Origin: CALEUX01 sp964521525
Lineage (GTDB): Bacteria; Bacteroidota; Bacteroidia; Bacteroidales; Marinilabiliaceae
DNA length: 14,796 nt
Direction of reading: 5' to 3'
NCBI GenBank assembly: GCA_964521525.1
Contig: CAZFTD010000081.1
Span: 1-14,796, forward strand
The translations under genes and the position numbers were made by a program. This document shows, piece after piece, positions 13,123-14,796 of the stretch. How positions within the stretch are numbered: position 1 is the first letter of the stretch; every line of letters starts with the position of its first letter. Under the pieces are notes generated by a model. It saw nothing but the letters and a program-made list of their open reading frames with translations. It searched no databases and had not been told where the DNA came from.

Positions 13123-14469
13123 ATGCGTGATTTAACTTCAGGAAAAGAAGCCGGATTAATTTTCAGATTTGCATTACCAATGGTAATTGGCAATATGTTT
13201 CAGCAACTATATAATATTGTTGACAGCATAATTGTTGGCAAATATCTGGGCACAGAGGCTTTAGCTGCTGTAGGAGCATCATTCCCCATTTTTTATACAT
13301 TAATTGCCTTTGTAATTGGAATTGGCAGCGGAGCCACTGTGGTTATCAGCCAGTATTTTGGAGCACGCGATTTTGAAAAAGTTAAGAAAGCCATAGGCAC
13401 CATTTACCTTTTTATGCTTGGTGCCGGAATAGTTTTAACTGTTTTCGGAATTTTAATGAGCCGCCAGATTTTTTCAATGCTTAACATTGGTGAAGATGTG
13501 ATGCCACAAGCCATTATTTATTTCAAAATTTACATGGTAGGAATGGTAGGTTTCTTTGGATTTAATGGAACAGCATCTGTTTTAAGAGGTTTAGGCGACA
13601 GTAAAACACCTTTACTGTTTTTATCGCTGGCTACTGTTGTCAACATATTCCTCGATTTATTATTTGTTGTGGTTTTTAAATGGGGAATTGCCGGTGCTGC
13701 GTGGGCTACAGTTATTGCACAAGCGGGTGGTTTTGTTTCTGCCATTATCTACCTGAACCGCCGCGACCATTTGATTCATTTCAGCTTAAAGTCGCTGAGT
13801 TTCGACCGTTTTACCTTTTGGCAAAGTGTTCGCATAGGTTTACCTACAGGGTTTCAGCAAACATTTGTGGCCTTAGGCATGATGGCTTTAATAAGAATTA
13901 TAAACAACTTTGATACAGTTGCCCTGGCTGCTTACACGGCTGCAAGCCGAATTGAAGCGCTGGCAGCCATGCCTGCTATGAATCTGGCCTCTGCCCTATC
14001 GGCCTTTGTTGGTCAAAATTTAGGTGCAGGGCGTATCGACCGTATAAAAAATGGTGTGTGGGCCACTCAAAAAATGGCCTGGGCCATCAGCATTACGGTT
14101 ATGATACTTGTTATTTTTCTGGGCGATGAACTCATGAGTTTGTTTAACAACGACCCGGACGTCATACAACACGGAAAAGATTATCTGATTATAGTATGTT
14201 CGTTTTTCGTGGTTTTTTCGTCTATGTTTGTGCTTCACGGCATGTTGCGGGGTGCCGGAGCCACATTAATACCAATGTTTATCACCCTCATTTCACTTTG
14301 GATAATACGTATTCCTCTGGCCGTATTCTTTTCATCGAAAATTGGTGAAACAGGCATTTGGTGGAGCATTCCATCGGGGTGGATTGTAGGTTTAGCCGGC
14401 ACATGGATTTACTATAAAACCGGGCTTTGGAAAAAGAGAACTCTGGTGAGAAACAAAGAAGGTGTTTAA
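13123..14469 (+). CDS. MATE-family multidrug/toxic-compound efflux transporter
   Basis: This is a 12-TM inner-membrane antiporter that exports organic cations or toxic metabolites using a Na+ or H+ gradient. The 448-residue sequence shows the two-fold MATE repeat: GLIFRFALPMVIGNMFQQLYNIVDSIIVGKYLG at the start, and the second half opening FWQSVRIGLPTGFQQTFVALGMMALIRIINNF at about residue 232. The loop ending NRRDHLIHFSLK joins the halves. MNLASALSAFVGQNLGAGR, typical of the second repeat, is intact, as are the four last hydrophobic segments. The frame extends seven codons up to a TTG at 13102. I prefer the ATG at 13123 (MRDLTSGKEAG), which matches the usual family start. The substrate cannot be deduced, and no regulator is adjacent. 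Confidence 0.92.
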   Translation: MRDLTSGKEAGLIFRFALPMVIGNMFQQLYNIVDSIIVGKYLGTEALAAVGASFPIFYTLIAFVIGIGSGATVVISQYFGARDFEKVKKAIGTIYLFMLGAGIVLTVFGILMSRQIFSMLNIGEDVMPQAIIYFKIYMVGMVGFFGFNGTASVLRGLGDSKTPLLFLSLATVVNIFLDLLFVVVFKWGIAGAAWATVIAQAGGFVSAIIYLNRRDHLIHFSLKSLSFDRFTFWQSVRIGLPTGFQQTFVALGMMALIRIINNFDTVALAAYTAASRIEALAAMPAMNLASALSAFVGQNLGAGRIDRIKNGVWATQKMAWAISITVMILVIFLGDELMSLFNNDPDVIQHGKDYLIIVCSFFVVFSSMFVLHGMLRGAGATLIPMFITLISLWIIRIPLAVFFSSKIGETGIWWSIPSGWIVGLAGTWIYYKTGLWKKRTLVRNKEGV

Positions 14470-14510
14470 GTAACTGTTTAAATTTAATAGTGAAATTATT
14501 ATTAAGATGA

Positions 14511-14620
14511 TTAGATTTAAGATTATTAGACGGATAGATAAGTCGGGAAAGATATTAAGACATCTATAAAAACTTACAAATCTTCTCTATCCATCTTATA
14601 TCTAAATATCTTACATCTAA
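14511..14620. repeat. Imperfect AT-rich inverted repeat between convergent genes
   Basis: The left arm (14511-14542, beginning TTAGATTTAAGATTATTAGA) resembles the reverse complement of the right arm (14584-14620, beginning TTAGATGTAAGATATTTAGA on the minus strand). They share long matches (TTAGAT-TAAGAT, TTAGA, GGATAGA-AAG) with small gaps, around a ~40-nt loop. It sits between the MATE gene and the convergent partial gene. It may act as a weak bidirectional terminator or be a degenerate AGAT-type repeat. No GC-rich terminator is seen. Confidence 0.45.
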
Positions 14621-14625
14621 CTTTT

Positions 14626-14796
14626 CTATTCCTGATATTTTAACAAACTCAGCGACTGCTTAAACGATTTCACCGAAAACACTTCAGTAAATAATTCGGG
14701 CAATTTAGGTTTAAGTTCTCTTATCTGCAATCCGGTAACAAAGAAAGGTGTGTTGGTAAACATTTCTTTGTAAGTTATTAACAAACGTTCTAAATC
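14626..14796 (-). CDS. C-terminal 56 codons of an unidentified protein (cut by the window edge)
   Basis: A minus-strand frame is open from the window end to a TAG at 14626-14628. It encodes 56 residues, starting DLERLLITYKEMFTNTPFF and ending QSLSLLKYQE. The composition is protein-like: a helical start, an FFVTGLQIRELKPKLPELF segment with alternating charged and hydrophobic residues, and normal Bacteroidetes codon use. I do not recognise the family. The upstream part lies outside the window, so the frame, start and function cannot be confirmed. It is convergent with the MATE gene. Confidence 0.6.
   Translation of the reverse strand, partial: DLERLLITYKEMFTNTPFFVTGLQIRELKPKLPELFTEVFSVKSFKQSLSLLKYQE

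Noticed and set aside
1..14796. tRNA, rRNA, complete insertion sequence, prophage or defence system
   Set aside because: No cloverleaf, rRNA core sequence, full transposase, integrase or defence-type protein was recognised on either strand. The only mobile trace is the transposase remnant.

Overview
The window looks like chromosomal DNA of a free-living member of the Bacteroidota, probably a Marinilabiliales/Prolixibacteraceae-type organism. The support is moderate AT-richness, several perfect matches to the Bacteroidetes -7 promoter element TAnnTTTG, weak or absent Shine-Dalgarno sequences, a long (class II) Bacteroides-type xylose isomerase, a DUF3078 outer-membrane-type protein and a remnant of a Bacteroidetes REP-associated Y1 transposase. 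The lineage is an inference from family resemblance; no search was run.

Layout. (1) 1-1067 is an accessory scar. A minus-strand ORF of 244 codons joins the first ~29 residues of a REP-associated (RAYT/IS200-like) transposase in frame to the C-terminal part of a large HELAHG metallopeptidase-like secreted protein. Two GC-rich REP-like hairpins lie upstream of it. (2) 1068-3560 holds a two-gene K+ uptake operon, ktrA-ktrB (RCK subunit, then TrkH/KtrB channel subunit), with adjacent TAA-ATG. (3) 3630-9112 is a complete D-xylose utilisation locus on the minus strand. It comprises a GntR/LacI-type chimeric regulator, xylB (xylulokinase), xylA (xylose isomerase), a 16-bp hairpin, xylE (xylose:H+ symporter) and a strong intrinsic terminator. 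(4) 9240-11013 carries, divergently, a DEAD-box RNA helicase with a DbpA-type RNA-binding tail, a ~115-nt leader and a clear terminator. (5) 11014-12827 has a CCTAA-rich convergent intergenic region and a DUF3078 protein on the minus strand. (6) 13123-14469 encodes a MATE-family efflux transporter on the plus strand. (7) 14470-14796 has an AT-rich imperfect inverted repeat and the last 56 codons of an unrecognised minus-strand gene running off the window.

How the genes work together. XylE brings in xylose with protons, XylA isomerises it to xylulose and XylB makes xylulose 5-phosphate for the pentose phosphate pathway. The regulator and xylB each have a perfect -7 element, and both are followed by the same 12-nt motif (11/12 identical), a good candidate for a shared operator. 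KtrAB, the helicase, the DUF3078 protein and the MATE pump are ordinary housekeeping or membrane functions with no visible link to the xylose genes.

Most of the window is conventional. The parts worth a second look are the transposase/metallopeptidase chimera with its REP hairpins, the putative xyl operator pair, the intra-operon hairpin, two start codons (regulator and helicase) that fall inside promoter elements, and the duplicated hairpin + CCTAA modules after the helicase. I see no convincing new multi-gene system.
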